Of a stretch of 64,000 bases of DNA, positions 21,487-32,140 are shown one piece after another. Position 1 is the first letter of the stretch, and the number at the start of each line of letters is the position of its first letter. Source of the DNA: Diabrotica undecimpunctata (Eukaryota; Arthropoda; Insecta; Coleoptera; Chrysomelidae); assembly GCF_040954645.1 (NCBI RefSeq), contig NC_092806.1:162560328-162624327 (forward strand). The letters are read 5' to 3'. The position numbers and the translations under genes were made by a program. The notes below the pieces were generated by a model that searched no databases, was not told the origin of the DNA, and saw only the letters and a program-made list of their open reading frames with translations.

Positions 21487-22189
21487 TGTTCAATTTTTTC
21501 ACATGCGAAAAATCATGTCATTTTTTCGCTGTATTACTAGCTACCATTCTACCACAATTTTACAATTATTTCCCGTTCTCCAACCCTTCCTACTCACATT
21601 TTAACCCCACTCCATTAGAAATACAGACAGTTGTAAGATAGCAAAGAAAGTCACACTCTCTTGCCTGTTGTCTCTCGATGATAACGGACACTCTCTCTTG
21701 ACTGCTGACTGTTGCTAGAAACAGTCGTCCTCTCTTTCGTCTGCTGAGTCCTACTAGGCAGACGTATAATCTCTCTATCGCTACCTATCGCTTGGTACAG
21801 ACTTACCACGCTTTTTCTCTACTCTAATTATCTCTCTCGCTTATAGTTACGCGAAAAATACCGCAAGTACTATTTTAAATCGTGTACAGACGCAAATGTG
21901 CTATATCTCGTGTGATCTAAGTGTTAGTACCGCGAAACACGTCTTCAGAAACCGGTAACCGGACAGTTTCCCCGTATGAAGAACAACCGCGACTGAAGCC
22001 TCTAAATACCGCGAGTGTGTGTATGTGCAGCAGAAGAACTGGTAAGACTTTGTATAAACTTTTTATTTGCTATAATCTGTATAACCTTTTACCACATATC
22101 CTAATTTATTTGAACCAGCCCTATGTAATACAGTCCTCATCAACTGAAATTATATTCATAATTTCACATATGTACACCCTTTTTGTACA
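21487..22189 (+). repeat. 5' LTR
   Basis: Starts TGTTCAATTTTTTCAC and ends CTTTTTGTACA. Rich in CTCT tracts. A short ORF (21921-22217) appears in both LTRs and is not taken as a gene. No clear AATAAA was seen. Confidence 0.95.
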
Positions 22190-22194
22190 TATTG

Positions 22195-22213
22195 TGGTCT
22201 ATTCGAGTCGGAT
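22195..22213 (+). promoter_or_regulatory. Putative primer binding site, tRNA-Tyr-like
   Basis: TGGTCTATTCGAGTCGGAT begins five bases after the LTR. It resembles the complement of an insect tRNA-Tyr 3' end as I recall it, with one extra base and one or two substitutions. The exact tRNA needs checking against this genome. Confidence 0.55.
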
Positions 22214-23125
22214 ATAAATCATAATATCATAATCTCTCTCTCACTCTCTATCTCTCTGTCTCACATCTTGATTCTACATAGTTTGGTACACTTTTGAGTC
22301 ATATGTAAATCCTCATTCTCTCTGTTTTATCTCATGCTCGATTGAACATATTTTGATCTAATTCGGTTCAGATAAATCTTACCTCTGCTGTAAATCTCAT
22401 TAGATTTGGTCCTTCGAAATTATGTATTTCTATATGTGTGTATATGTTCTTTGATATATATGTATATACGTATGTATTGATAAATCGATATATTGATAGA
22501 TCGTTGTTTAATAATTCTTATCTGTGTAAATTCCAATTTTATGATTCTATTGTTAAAGGACGTTAAAAAGTCAGGTAAAATTACCCATTGATAGATACCT
22601 GTGACGTAGTAAAAATTCCAGCCCTTTTGTCAACCAAAGATACTCATTATAATCCCAACTAATTGTATTGTTCTCTGACACGTTTCGCCATAGGTACATG
22701 TCTAGGTAAATAATTTGGGATTTTGTCCTATTGTTCTGAATAATAAATTTTTACAAGAATTCTCCGCTGTTATTGTCATTAATCCCTAGCATAATAATTG
22801 CTTTATTCAAATCGCTCGATGACACAAACTAAATTTTTACAATAATCTCTGCTCTTAGAAAGTATTTGCATATTAATTGCTTTATTAAATCAACAACAAT
22901 TATCTCTATTAGTGTTATTTTAAATTTAATTCACGATACCAAATGTAATTTTCACACAAAAAAACAAGAAACTGATAATCTGATTACACTCTTATATATA
23001 CATATTTTTCTCTCTGCTCTTTGTACTCTTTCCAAGAGTCGCTAGGTTTTATTCTCTTTCTCATTCATCTCTGACTTGTACACTCTTATTACACTCTATA
23101 TAACTATAATATACTCCAATTCAAA
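22214..23125 (+). other. Untranslated leader of the BEL/Pao element
   Basis: Between the primer site and the first gag ATG. Rich in TCTC repeats and AT stretches. No ORF of note. It probably holds packaging and translation signals, but none can be recognised. Confidence 0.6.
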
Positions 23126-23485
23126 ATGGCAGAAATTGCAGAATATTTTTATGCAATGCACGTTTCACAAAGAAATATCGCCAGAATTGCGAACGTTGTT
23201 AGTTCAAATGAAAAAGGCCTCTCTAATTGTAGAATTAGAGAATATATTACTCAGCTTAGGGCAGCTTATAAATCGTATTTGGATGCATTGGAAAACCTGG
23301 CTGACGACGAAACTATTCTCGAAAGTGAGGAAGTAGATATTACTTATGAAAAATATATGGATGCTTTATGTTTCTTAGAAGAAAAACTGGAAGCTAAACA
23401 GGCTTTTAAATTTGATACAAAATTTAAGGCGAATACTTCCAGTAAACACATTGTTAAAAGTACTGATTTGAATATAAATGGCTAA
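23126..23485 (+). pseudogene. BEL/Pao gag N-terminal part
   Basis: 119 codons from ATG at 23126 to TAA at 23483-23485. Predicted helical, acidic and Lys-rich, with alternating hydrophobics (RIREYITQLRAAYKSYLDAL), as in the N-terminus of BEL gag. The stop is in the same frame as the next ORF (23540 minus 23126 is 414, a multiple of three). The break is therefore a point nonsense mutation or a natural stop, not a frameshift. No zinc knuckle is present, although BEL gags normally carry one further downstream. Confidence 0.7.
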
Positions 23486-23539
23486 AAAGAAGTTAAAAAT
23501 ACATTTTACTCTGACTCACTCCCCAATCAGTTCAAACAG

Positions 23540-25714
23540 ATGAAAGAAATAACTATAAGTACTTCGTTTAGTTCTGCAATTGTTCAAGCTCAGACGCAAG
23601 AGCTTCAAAAGCCGACTTATAAAAACACTTCTAATAACATTAGTACTCAAGATGTAATAGGCCAGCCTCTCTTAAAAAATGTGTTACCAGCACAAACAGT
23701 CACTTTTCAAAATACTCCAGAACAAAATATGATTACTGAAACTGTAATATCTGCATCTCCCGTGCTTCTTAACATTTCTCCCCCACAAATATTACAAGAA
23801 TCCAATACCTTGGTTTCAAGTCAAGTTTTAGATACACAAAATATTTTAATCTCTGCTCCTATTCTAAAAACTGTCAATTTGTCTCCCTTGGTTATTGAAA
23901 ACTTAACTCAAGTACCGCCTTCTTGCGGTGTGCAAGCGGAATCGGCAAATATACCTCCCCAAACTCGTATGCAAATTCAAGATATCTCTCAACCTGAAAC
24001 TCTAAATGCTCTAAATATACGACAGGTTAATAAACTCTCTATTCAAGCTCAGAATATATTCACTCCCACTTTCTTACATTTCAATAAAATTCCTACACAA
24101 AAATCTATTGATTTATTATCAATCGCAACGCCTTGTGAAGAAGGTGATGTACATGTCGATTTTTTGGAAATTATCCCTCCTCGGAATAAATCCATAGTTC
24201 CTTCACTAATACACGAAAATCAAATACTCCTCTCACAGCCTCGTATTGACACGGATGTCATCAAATTTCTCTCAATACAAACTGTTCTGACTCATACCCC
24301 CTCACAATCTAATTCATTAGATTCAGTAGAACCTGCCTTTTCTTCTGTTACCGTGGCCCTACCATTCGTAGAGGGCCAAGTAACAACAGCTCCTGCAGTG
24401 CCCAACCATATTCTGTTACTGGAGGCCCAGTGTGCATTGCCGCCTCCTGATATGGTGAACGTTAATGTAACGTGCCCTACTCCGTTGTTTACTGTCCCTC
24501 AGGTTCAAACTTTTGTTAACCAAACCACACACTCAGTAGCCTCTCATACTATAAAAAATTATGCAAATATCGACAATATCGTGACCAGCGCCAATAACTT
24601 GGAAAGGTTACACATACTTTATTCTCAACTACGCTCGCTTCTGAACATTCACGGTTTCCAACTCTATAAAATATATTTAAATTCTCGTGCCTTTTCAAAT
24701 GAGCATAATATGATCTTCACTTCAGAAGTTAATCTTGACTTAGTTAGTAGCTTCTCTAAGGTCCTAGGTATTAACAGGTCACCTTATCAAGACGATTTTT
24801 CTTTTAAGTTGCATATTTGTGAAGAGGCGCCTCCCTTAACAAAAAGAAAATTATGTACCTATGGTTCTCGAATGTATAACTCCTTAGGAAAACTCTTATC
24901 TTTTAGAGTACACTCTAAATCTTTCTTACAACTTATCTGGTCATTGCCCTTAGACTGGTACAGTGATATACTGGATGACCTATTGATCCCGGATTGGAAA
25001 TCATTATTGGATACATTCCAATCAATATCTAAAATAATTACATTTCCCAGATGCCTGACACTTCCACTGCCTAAATCGGATATGCAATTACATTGTTTCA
25101 CCGATGCCTCTCAGGACATTTATGCTGCTTGTGTCTATCTTCGAGTCGTGTATAGTGACAACACAGTCACGTCTCGCCTCATAGCATCGAAAACTAGAAT
25201 AGCTCCACTAAAAAATAAACTAACTATTCCTCGGTTAGAATTGTCTGGTATCTTATTAGGTGTCACTCTTACTAGAAAGGTACTTGAGGTTCTTTCAAAA
25301 AACGTCACAATATCTGAAGTTCACATATTCTCAGACAGCCTCATCGCTTTAACATGGATTTTAACAACTAAATTTACATGGAATCCATTTGTACTTCATC
25401 GTGTCAGTCAAATCAAAGAATTAAGTAAATCCTTTTTATTTCATCATGTAAGTTCCTCTTTAAACGTAGCAGATTTGCCCTCTAGAGCCTCAGATATCAC
25501 TCAGTCAAATTTAAAAAAATTTTGGACCGAAGGTCCCCCCTTTTTAGTTTCCAGTGTAATAGACTACTCTCAATTCAGGATAAAAGAATGGACGGGAGAT
25601 TTACTGGAACTCAGACACACTCAGGTCACTTTAAGCACAACCTCTGACATATCTCAAGTGAATAATACCCTTGAAACCCTTTTTAATAAATGTTCGTCAT
25701 TTTTAAAAATTTAG
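23540..25714 (+). pseudogene. BEL/Pao gag-pol middle part: low-complexity linker, RT remnant, RNase H
   Basis: 724 codons. Residues about 1-345 are a Ser/Thr/Pro/Gln/Asn-rich stretch without protease or RT motifs. Near residue 350 the phrase NYANIDNIVTSANNLER stands where the RT box YVDDIVTSANDL belongs, so the catalytic DD is altered. The RT connection region follows (LLNIHGFQLYK). Then comes Pao-type RNase H: FTDAS near residue 520, IPRLELSG near 570, IFSDSLIALTW near 597 and VADLPSRA near 643. The frame ends at TAG 25712-25714, where relatives carry a sense codon between LKI and RTLAYV. Most of protease and RT is deleted. Confidence 0.85.
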
Positions 25715-27169
25715 AGAACTCTGGCATATGTTTTTCGTTTTCTCTCAAATCTAAGAAAAAGACATACTAATTCACCTTTAGAATTAGGACCACTGCAAGT
25801 TTGTGAAATAAGCTCCTCCACCACTGTGATTGTTAAGTACATACAATCACAGGCCTTTCCTAAAGAATTTCATGAGTTAAAACATCGGAAAATAATCTCT
25901 GATAAAACTATCAGGGCACTAAACCCCTTCCTCTCTGAGAAAACTGGACTTCTTCATGTAGGTGGTAGATTAGAATTTGCCCCTATCTCTTTCGAACAAA
26001 AACATCCCTTGCTACTACCATCTAATCATTCAGTTGTCAAATTAATGATAAAACAAATGCATGTTAAATTGGGACATGCAGGTGCCTTGACCACGTTGTC
26101 AAATTTTCGTTCGAAATATTGGCCTATCTCTGGACTAAGACAAACAAAGAAGATAATACACGACTGTGTGAAATGTTTCCGTTTCATGACACCCAAGTCA
26201 ACACAACTTATGGCAGATCTCCATCCCGATCGTGTTCTCTCGACAAGACCTTTCCAAAAGGTCTCAGTAGATTACGGAGGTTTTTTCATGATCCGATCCT
26301 CTCATCTTAGAAAGGCTCCATTATACAAAGCATACATAGCCTTCTTCATATGTATGACCACCAAATGTGTTCATATCGAACTTGTCACCGGCTTAACAGC
26401 TGATGCTTTTATTCTCACCCTTAAAAGATTTATTGCAAGGCGGAGTGCTCCCGAGATTATATGGTCAGACAATGCTACTAATTTCTATGGTGCCCGCAAT
26501 CAGCTTCTTGAGTTAAACGAACTCTTTCAAAGTAAGAACTTCTCGCAGAGGATTACTAATTTCTGCTCTGAAAACTCTATTCGTTTTAAATTTGGAGTGC
26601 CTCGTAACCCTTCTCAATTTGGGTTGCATGAGGTAGGGATTAAAGGTGCCAAATACCATCTTTATCGCCTTGTAGGAAATCTTCGTTTTACCTTTGAAGT
26701 TTTTTATACAATAATTTGTCAAATCGAAGCCATTTTAAACTCAAGACCTATCACTCAGCTCTCAAATGATCCAAACGATCTCTCAGTCTTAACGCCCGGA
26801 CACTTCCTTGTAGGAAAAAGTCTCACAAGTCCACCAGAACCAGATCTCTCAGAAATACCACAGAACCGTCTTTCCCTCTTTCAGCATATCTCGAAAATTC
26901 ATCAAACCTTTTGGAAAAGGTGGTCGGTGGAATATTTGCATATGACCCAAAGTAGGAGTAAGTGGAACATCGCTACTGATCCTTTAAAGATAGGTGATGT
27001 TGTACTTATTAAAGATGAAGAGACTCCCCCACTCCTCTGGCCTCTGGCAAAGATTATCGAAGTGCTCCCAGGCAAAGACTCTCTTGTTCGAACTGTTAGG
27101 GTATCCACACCTAATGGCGAATATCTTAGGTCAATAAAGAAAGTAGCTAGGTTACCCTTTAACCAATAG
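25715..27169 (+). pseudogene. BEL/Pao integrase region
   Basis: Same frame as the preceding ORF after a single TAG; the first Met is at 25826 but the sense frame runs from 25715. It contains a His/Cys zinc-binding N-domain (HVKLGHAG, CVKC), then core acids in VSVDYGG, WSDNATNF and LHEVGIKG. In relatives the last reads GGLWEAGIK, so the Trp and Gly around the catalytic Glu are changed here. A LNSRPIT box, TPGHFLVG and a C-terminal DVVLIKDE domain follow before TAG at 27167-27169. Complete in length for a Pao integrase. The unusual residues near the Glu suggest loss of activity. Confidence 0.88.
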
Positions 27170-27353
27170 TGGTACTTTCTGCCAAACATGTATATAGTTT
27201 CTCTAGACTTTAGTTTCTCTAGATTTTAAATAGTTCTTAGTTATCTTAGTTTTTACAACAATGTCCCTAATGTATACTGGTTGACCCTCGTTCTCGAAGT
27301 AACTATTTGATACCCTATCCCAGTGGCGTAACTCTTCTCGCCCGCCCCCAGTA
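27170..27353 (+). promoter_or_regulatory. Region before the 3' LTR where a polypurine tract is expected
   Basis: The 25 bases before the 3' LTR are CTCTTCTCGCCCGCCCCCAG followed by TA. This is pyrimidine-rich on the coding strand, so a standard polypurine tract is not evident. Confidence 0.4.
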
Positions 27354-28056
27354 TGTTCAATTTTTTCACATGCGAAAAATCATGTCATTTTTTCGCTGTA
27401 TTACTAGCTACCATTCTACCACAATTTTACAATTATTTCCCGTTCTCCAACCCTTCCTACTCACATTTTAACCCCACTCCATTAGAAATACAGACAGTTG
27501 TAAGATAGCAAAGAAAGTCACACTCTCTTGCCTGTTGTCTCTCGATGATAACGGACACTCTCTCTTGACTGCTGACTGTTGCTAGAAACAGTCGTCCTCT
27601 CTTTCGTCTGCTGAGTCCTACTAGGCAGATGTTTAATCTCTCTATCGCTACCTATCGCTTGGTACAGACTTACCACGCTTTTTCTCTACTCTAATTATCT
27701 CTCTCGCTTATAGTTACGCGAAAAATACCGCAAGTACTATTTTAAATCGTGTACAGACGCAAATGTGCTATATCTCGTGTGATCTAAGTGTTAGTACCGC
27801 GAAACACGTCTTCAGAAACCGGTAACCGGACAGTTTCCCCGTATGAAGAACAACCGCGACTGAAGCCTCTAAATACCGCGAGTGTGTGTATGTGCAGCAG
27901 AAGAACTGGTAAGACTTTGTATAAACTTTTTATTTGCTATAATCTGTATAACCTTTTACCACATATCCTAATTTATTTGAACCAGCCCTATGTAATACAG
28001 TCCTCATCAACTGAAATTATATTCATAATTTCACATATGTACACCCTTTTTGTACA
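27354..28056 (+). repeat. 3' LTR
   Basis: 703 bp, the same length as the 5' LTR and differing at two positions seen by eye. Followed by CCGAA. Confidence 0.95.
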
Positions 28057-28061
28057 CCGAA
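28057..28061. repeat. 5-bp TSD of the BEL/Pao element, right
   Basis: CCGAA directly after the terminal CA of the 3' LTR, matching 21482-21486. Confidence 0.85.
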
Positions 28062-28448
28062 AATTCCACATTTTCGAAATCTAACTTTCTATTTTCAAAA
28101 TACCAACAGAAAAATTATATAATTTAAAAAAAATTTTCACAGATGTGTAATATTTTTCCATTTTACATTCATATCCCAAATTATAATTATTCTTTTATAT
28201 GAGCCGGCCCATAACGTAGGATATATAAACTTTAACAACATTGTAGTTATTTTTGACATATAGAAAGCAGAGGCCTATCTCTGTAACTCTGCCATCTGAA
28301 TGTGAATTTCAGTATAGACTATAGATCATTAATATAAATGAAAAAAAAATGTATGACTCAAAAGCGAGCCTTCCTAGCCCAAAAGCATACATCAGAGATT
28401 GCTTTTGGGAATCACACTGGTTGAAGTTAACATACCGCAAAGGATTTC
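28062..28448. other. No gene supported
   Basis: AT-rich flank. Holds the inverted copy of the short TCACATTCAGATGGCAG-type repeat near 28294-28312. Confidence 0.5.
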
Positions 28449-28665
28449 TTCTTCTTCTTGATATGCCTATTCGTTACGAATGTTCATCTATCTATCCGGC
28501 GATCATCATGGCAATCTTTATCTTATCTGCAGCAGCGCTGAAAAGCTGCACAGATGTTGTATTGAACCAGATTCTGAGGTTCTTTAACCAAGATGTTCTT
28601 CTTCTTCCTGGACCTCGTTTTCCAAATATTTTTCCTTGCAGGATGGATTTGAGGAAAATTTGACA
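28449..28665 (-). mobile_element. Short 3' end of a LINE (ILQGKI tail), 5'-truncated
   Basis: The minus strand encodes FLKSILQGKIFGKRGPGRRR, then TSWLKNLRIWF and a tail ending IAMMIAG, with an AAGAAGAAGAAG tract at its 3' end (28449-28461 on plus). The same tail type occurs at 14.0 kb and 47.9-48.1 kb. Only about 215 bp remain. Its 5' end abuts, in another frame, a jockey-like RT, so it inserted into or next to that copy. Confidence 0.78.
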
Positions 28666-29870
28666 GATACGAATCAATTAGTTGAATAGCCTCGCCATGA
28701 AAATTATAGCGAGGAAGTTTTATTAGCGAAATACTATGTATGACATAACCAAAAGCCTTAGTGAGATCTAAAAAGGATGCAAGAGTGTCAAGATAGTTTT
28801 CAAACCCTTCCAAAATATTGCTAGTGAACTGATCACTAGCTAAAGTTGTTTCATTTTTCCGGAATCCATACGGGTATATAGAATAATATGTTTATTAGAT
28901 TAAAAATGTAAAACAATTTATTTCTAAAATTCGTTCATAAACTTTTGATAAGATGGGCAACAAAGATATGGGTTAAAAATTGTTGCAATTATCAATACAG
29001 TCTTTATTTTTAAACAGAGGTACATATTACCTCTATATTATAGTTTTGAAAACTTTAGAATACATATTAACAGATAATGATTGATTTATTAAAATTGTTA
29101 GATGTTGGACAATTATATTTTTAATAGTATTAATATTTTTTGCGTTAAATCCATTAAAAAATATTAAAGTTCACTGGCTTACGGGATATTTTTGTCTGGT
29201 ACACACTTCAAATAGTCATCAAGATCTAGCTGACAAACTTTAAGCTCTTGTTATTCTCTCAGCAGTAAAGCAGAACTATTTAGAAAGTTTAGAATAATTG
29301 TAAGTGACATTATTTTTGTCTGTTGCCATTAATAAGTTTCCACATAGCTTCTTCGGAGTTACCAGAATTGTTTATCAGCAGAGTAATCTGTTTTATTTAA
29401 CGCTATAATAAATATCTGGAAAAAAATATCTATTTATGGAATTTTATAACACATCAATTAGCATTTTGAGTTTTAAATTAATATCCAAATTATCATTATA
29501 TATACAAAATTAAAGTTGCAATTCAACAAAACCTGGTTCAAATTGAAGAGATTGGTCTATAACAAACTTTTGTTGCAAAATTTGTAGATAAGTAAATTGG
29601 ACATTAATGTTACCCTTAATAATAACAGATTTATTCACGTCAATATTTTTAAGGGCTTTAGCCAGAATGGTAAAGAATTTATCTAAATCACTATCTGGAG
29701 TACGATAGATGGTGATAAGCTGTATACTAAATTTATTTAATAAAATATCTGTAATCTCACAATGCTGTTCAGAAGAGAGGCTTTCAAGATTCAATAGAGT
29801 AAAATTAACTAGATAAGCACAAAAAAATCTCAATAAGAGGGTACCAAGCACCTCTATGAATTTTTACTTG
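28666..29870 (-). pseudogene. Jockey-like LINE: endonuclease end, linker, RT start
   Basis: From 29851 on the minus strand: FSIQLITIYRTPDSDLDKFF and VNKSVIIKGNINVQF, where the endonuclease box GDFNV reads GNINV. A linker with NNSGNSEEAMWKL near 29350 follows, then an ISLLPILSKVYE-like box near 28950. Palm A reads ASFLDLTKAFGYVIH near 28770; the second Asp of DLTKAFDxV is Gly. It ends at SYLSN, where the next sequence belongs to a different LINE. Multiple frameshifts. Identifiable to the jockey/R1-like group by these boxes. Confidence 0.8.
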
Positions 29871-29884
29871 AAAGATTTAAGATA

Positions 29885-30170
29885 GATTTACATGTTTAAC
29901 CGTTGGTCTTTCAGCACCGCAATCACTGTTTGGAGAGGGTATTTTGTCCCACCTAAAAAGTGAGTCAGAAAGTCGGAGCACCTGCCACAGTTTGTTCTGA
30001 CTCTCTTCAGTGTAGCCCTCGTCTTGGTTGGTCGAAATCCTCTGGCTTGCTTGTGATACATGGCATATTCCGGGTGTCAGGCGGTGCGTTATTCTCCCAA
30101 TCTTCTCGCCAACGATCAGTTAGCTTGGAGTTTCTTTTAATTAGACTTCTTGCAGAATCATAGCATTAAT
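29885..30170 (-). pseudogene. C-terminal region of a non-LTR retrotransposon ORF2
   Basis: The minus strand encodes SLIKRNSKLTDRWREDWENN and KPEDFDQPRR. After a one-base shift comes LKRVRTNCGRCSDFLTHF, then a stretch equivalent to SPxCDCGAxxQTxxH. This R-T-x-C-G-R-C plus Cys/His tail is the C-terminal zinc-binding end of jockey/R1-type ORF2. Position just upstream, on the same strand, of the jockey copy suggests an independent fragment rather than the same insertion. Confidence 0.65.
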
Positions 30171-30339
30171 AACATTAGTGATCTTTCTACATGGAATCGC
30201 TCACATTAGTTTATATTACCCCTTAACTTCAAACGGTATCGTACGCTGCTGATAAATCAGTGAAAACCGTAGATATTTTTAGTTTTTTTTTGAAAGCTTG
30301 TTTCTACAGTTTCTACAGTGTAGTTACATACAGTTAGTA

Positions 30340-31250
30340 CTAGTTAGTCAGTGCTAGGTCTTGGTCTGTGAAGCTGCGGTTTGGTCAAACCCTATTTGTT
30401 TCACAGGTATATGTTGGACTATTGTTAAGTCTATTATACAAACTTTTTTCAAAAAATTTGTAGATCATACTTAGAAGTGTAATTGGGCGGTAATTTGGGC
30501 AGTATATTTGTTTCTTTTTCAGCATTTGGGTTATTTTTTGGTATCTTGAGTTGAGCGATCGGATATTCCATGTAGTAGTTCTCATCTGGGTTTTGGATAT
30601 TTTTTGCTTGTCCTTATTTCTTGCCGTGGTTGTCTTCATAGTATCAATCCGGTTGGTAACCCCCAAAAAGAAGAAAGCAAGAAAGACCATAAACAAGTTG
30701 AAAAATTGCATCAGAAGAACAATGAACTGAAGAAAAGTGGATGAAGAAATGTACCGAGATGTGTAGAGATTGAATGACAATCAACACTGAGAAACGTTTA
30801 GTATTTGTCAGCGTTGGAAAAAGAACAATCCTTTGCACTTCGTATAAAACCAAAGAAAAAAATACATTGATTTTCTCCTTGTGTTATGATTAACGTTGCA
30901 TTCCAAGGATTCGTCTTGATTTTTTTCTTTTTTGTCATTTGCTTCGAAATATTTTTATTACAGTTAAGTAAACATATTAATTGGAGAGATTGGAGCCAAT
31001 TGAGCATATCAATGTAGCACACACCCCTCCCACGCCTCTGGTGCACGCAATGCCGCCTCGTTTACCGAAATGCCCTCCAGTTTTCCGTGTATATGGGGAA
31101 ACGGGAGAAACCGGGTGGGTGAAAGGGGGTCGTACAACAATACTGGCGGTGTAATACGCGCTACACAGTAAAACGTTTCGCAGCCTCCGGCTCTTGATAC
31201 ATTCCACTGCTGTTATTTTCATACCAAACATGGAAAATCGGTAATTAAGA
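30340..31250 (-). pseudogene. LINE with an internal deletion joining endonuclease start to RT
   Basis: Within one minus-strand frame, MRTTTWNIRSLNSRYQKITQ (start of an APE endonuclease) runs directly into CPNYRPITLLSMIYKFFEKS (RT box). About 400 residues of endonuclease, linker and RT fingers are missing without breaking the frame. The upstream 31000-31250 is GC-rich and encodes HFGKRGGIACTRG, resembling RFGKRGDSHDRGA at the 5' end of the LINE at 35.1 kb, and so is probably this copy's 5' region. The copy ends near 30340, soon after the RT box. Confidence 0.75.
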
Positions 31251-31679
31251 GTTTCCATTAGAACTAGAGAAGTTTTAGTTCGAATTGAAGCTAAAATCAG
31301 CAAAATTCTAAATGATATATTTACCTTAAATGTAGTTCCATTAACTAAAACAATAGCACAGCGACTGATGAAATACTGAAAAAAAAACAGGCTAATATAT
31401 AAGGGAATTGGACACAGATTTTAGGTTAAGTAAATATAGGAAATTTTTTGTCAATGCACTTTTTTGGTTAAAATTATTTCAAAACGCACTTTCAAAATGT
31501 ACAGATTTGAAATTCCCAATAAAATAAGAAAATTTGATCAGTCATAACGTGAAGATGTTCACAAGTCAAATGTTATTTAAAGCACAATCATTTATAGAAC
31601 AAGTATTAATTGTACAGAAAATATACCTTAAGTATAGTTAATTTGTTAAAACCTGGAAATGTTTTGATATAAAATTTTT
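31251..31679. other. No gene supported
   Basis: AT-rich sequence without recognised motifs. Confidence 0.5.
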
Positions 31680-31945
31680 AGAAAACAGATCTCGGTTTTC
31701 TATATTTAACTTTTACCAGAACCTTAAATTGGAACTTGTACATCAACAAACTACAACATTCCTGTCAATCTAGGTTAAATATACTTAAAATTCTGTCTAA
31801 TAAAGTTTGGAGTGCAGATACGAAAATATTAATAAACTTAAGTTTATAAATCACTCATTAGGAGTAAACTAGATTACAGTTGCATTTGTTATAACGCTAC
31901 AAGCGAAACTACCTTAAAAAAGATTAACAGTATTCAATCTACAGT
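31680..31945 (+). pseudogene. Jockey-like RT thumb/C-terminal fragment
   Basis: Encodes TLNWNLYINKLQHSCQSRLN and ILKILSNKVWSADTK. After a frameshift comes KSLIRSKLDYSCICYN and LKKINSIQST. These are the W..HI..L....L.ILK....WGAD and LIRSKLDYGSxxYxSA...L..LxxIQN boxes after the YADD of jockey-like RTs. It ends abruptly where minus-strand LINE sequence begins. Confidence 0.75.
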
Positions 31946-32140
31946 CTCTTATTTCTGCCTCTACTATAGGTGGTCCTGTTTCCGTAAGTATTGGGGACTG
32001 GTTCTCCCTATCATCAAAAAATAACTTTTGTATGTAATTTTTCCAGGTATTATCAATACTCTCTTTGTCCACGATTACCTCTCCGTTGTCAAAGGCCAAT
32101 ATTACATTCTCCTCCAATAAAACTGGAAGACGGTAGTTGA
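31946..32140 (-). pseudogene. RTE-like LINE linker fragment
   Basis: The minus strand encodes NGEVIVDKESIDNTWKNYIQ, then KLFFDDRENQSP, the linker of the type NGEIxTxxxxVxxRWxEYIKxLFDDxR just before RT in RTE/CR1-like LINEs. About 60 codons, squeezed between two plus-strand jockey fragments. Exact edges are uncertain. Confidence 0.65.

Larger units (their letters stand above)
21487..28056 (+). mobile_element. BEL/Pao LTR retrotransposon, 6.57 kb, RT-deleted
   Basis: Two 703-bp direct LTRs (21487-22189 and 27354-28056) start TG, end CA and are flanked by the 5-bp direct repeat CCGAA. They enclose a plus-strand gag-pol frame with Pao-type RNase H and integrase. The two LTRs differ at only two positions that I can see (CAGACGTATAATC versus CAGATGTTTAATC), so insertion was recent. 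The pol region lacks the protease and nearly all of the RT palm. It therefore probably moved using enzymes from an intact relative. The element is otherwise uninterrupted by other insertions, in contrast to its surroundings. Confidence 0.93.

Noticed and set aside
21921..22217. 98-codon ORF in the BEL LTR, repeated at 27788
   Set aside because: Lies across the LTR and differs only where the LTR ends; duplicated because the LTR is duplicated, not evidence for a gene.
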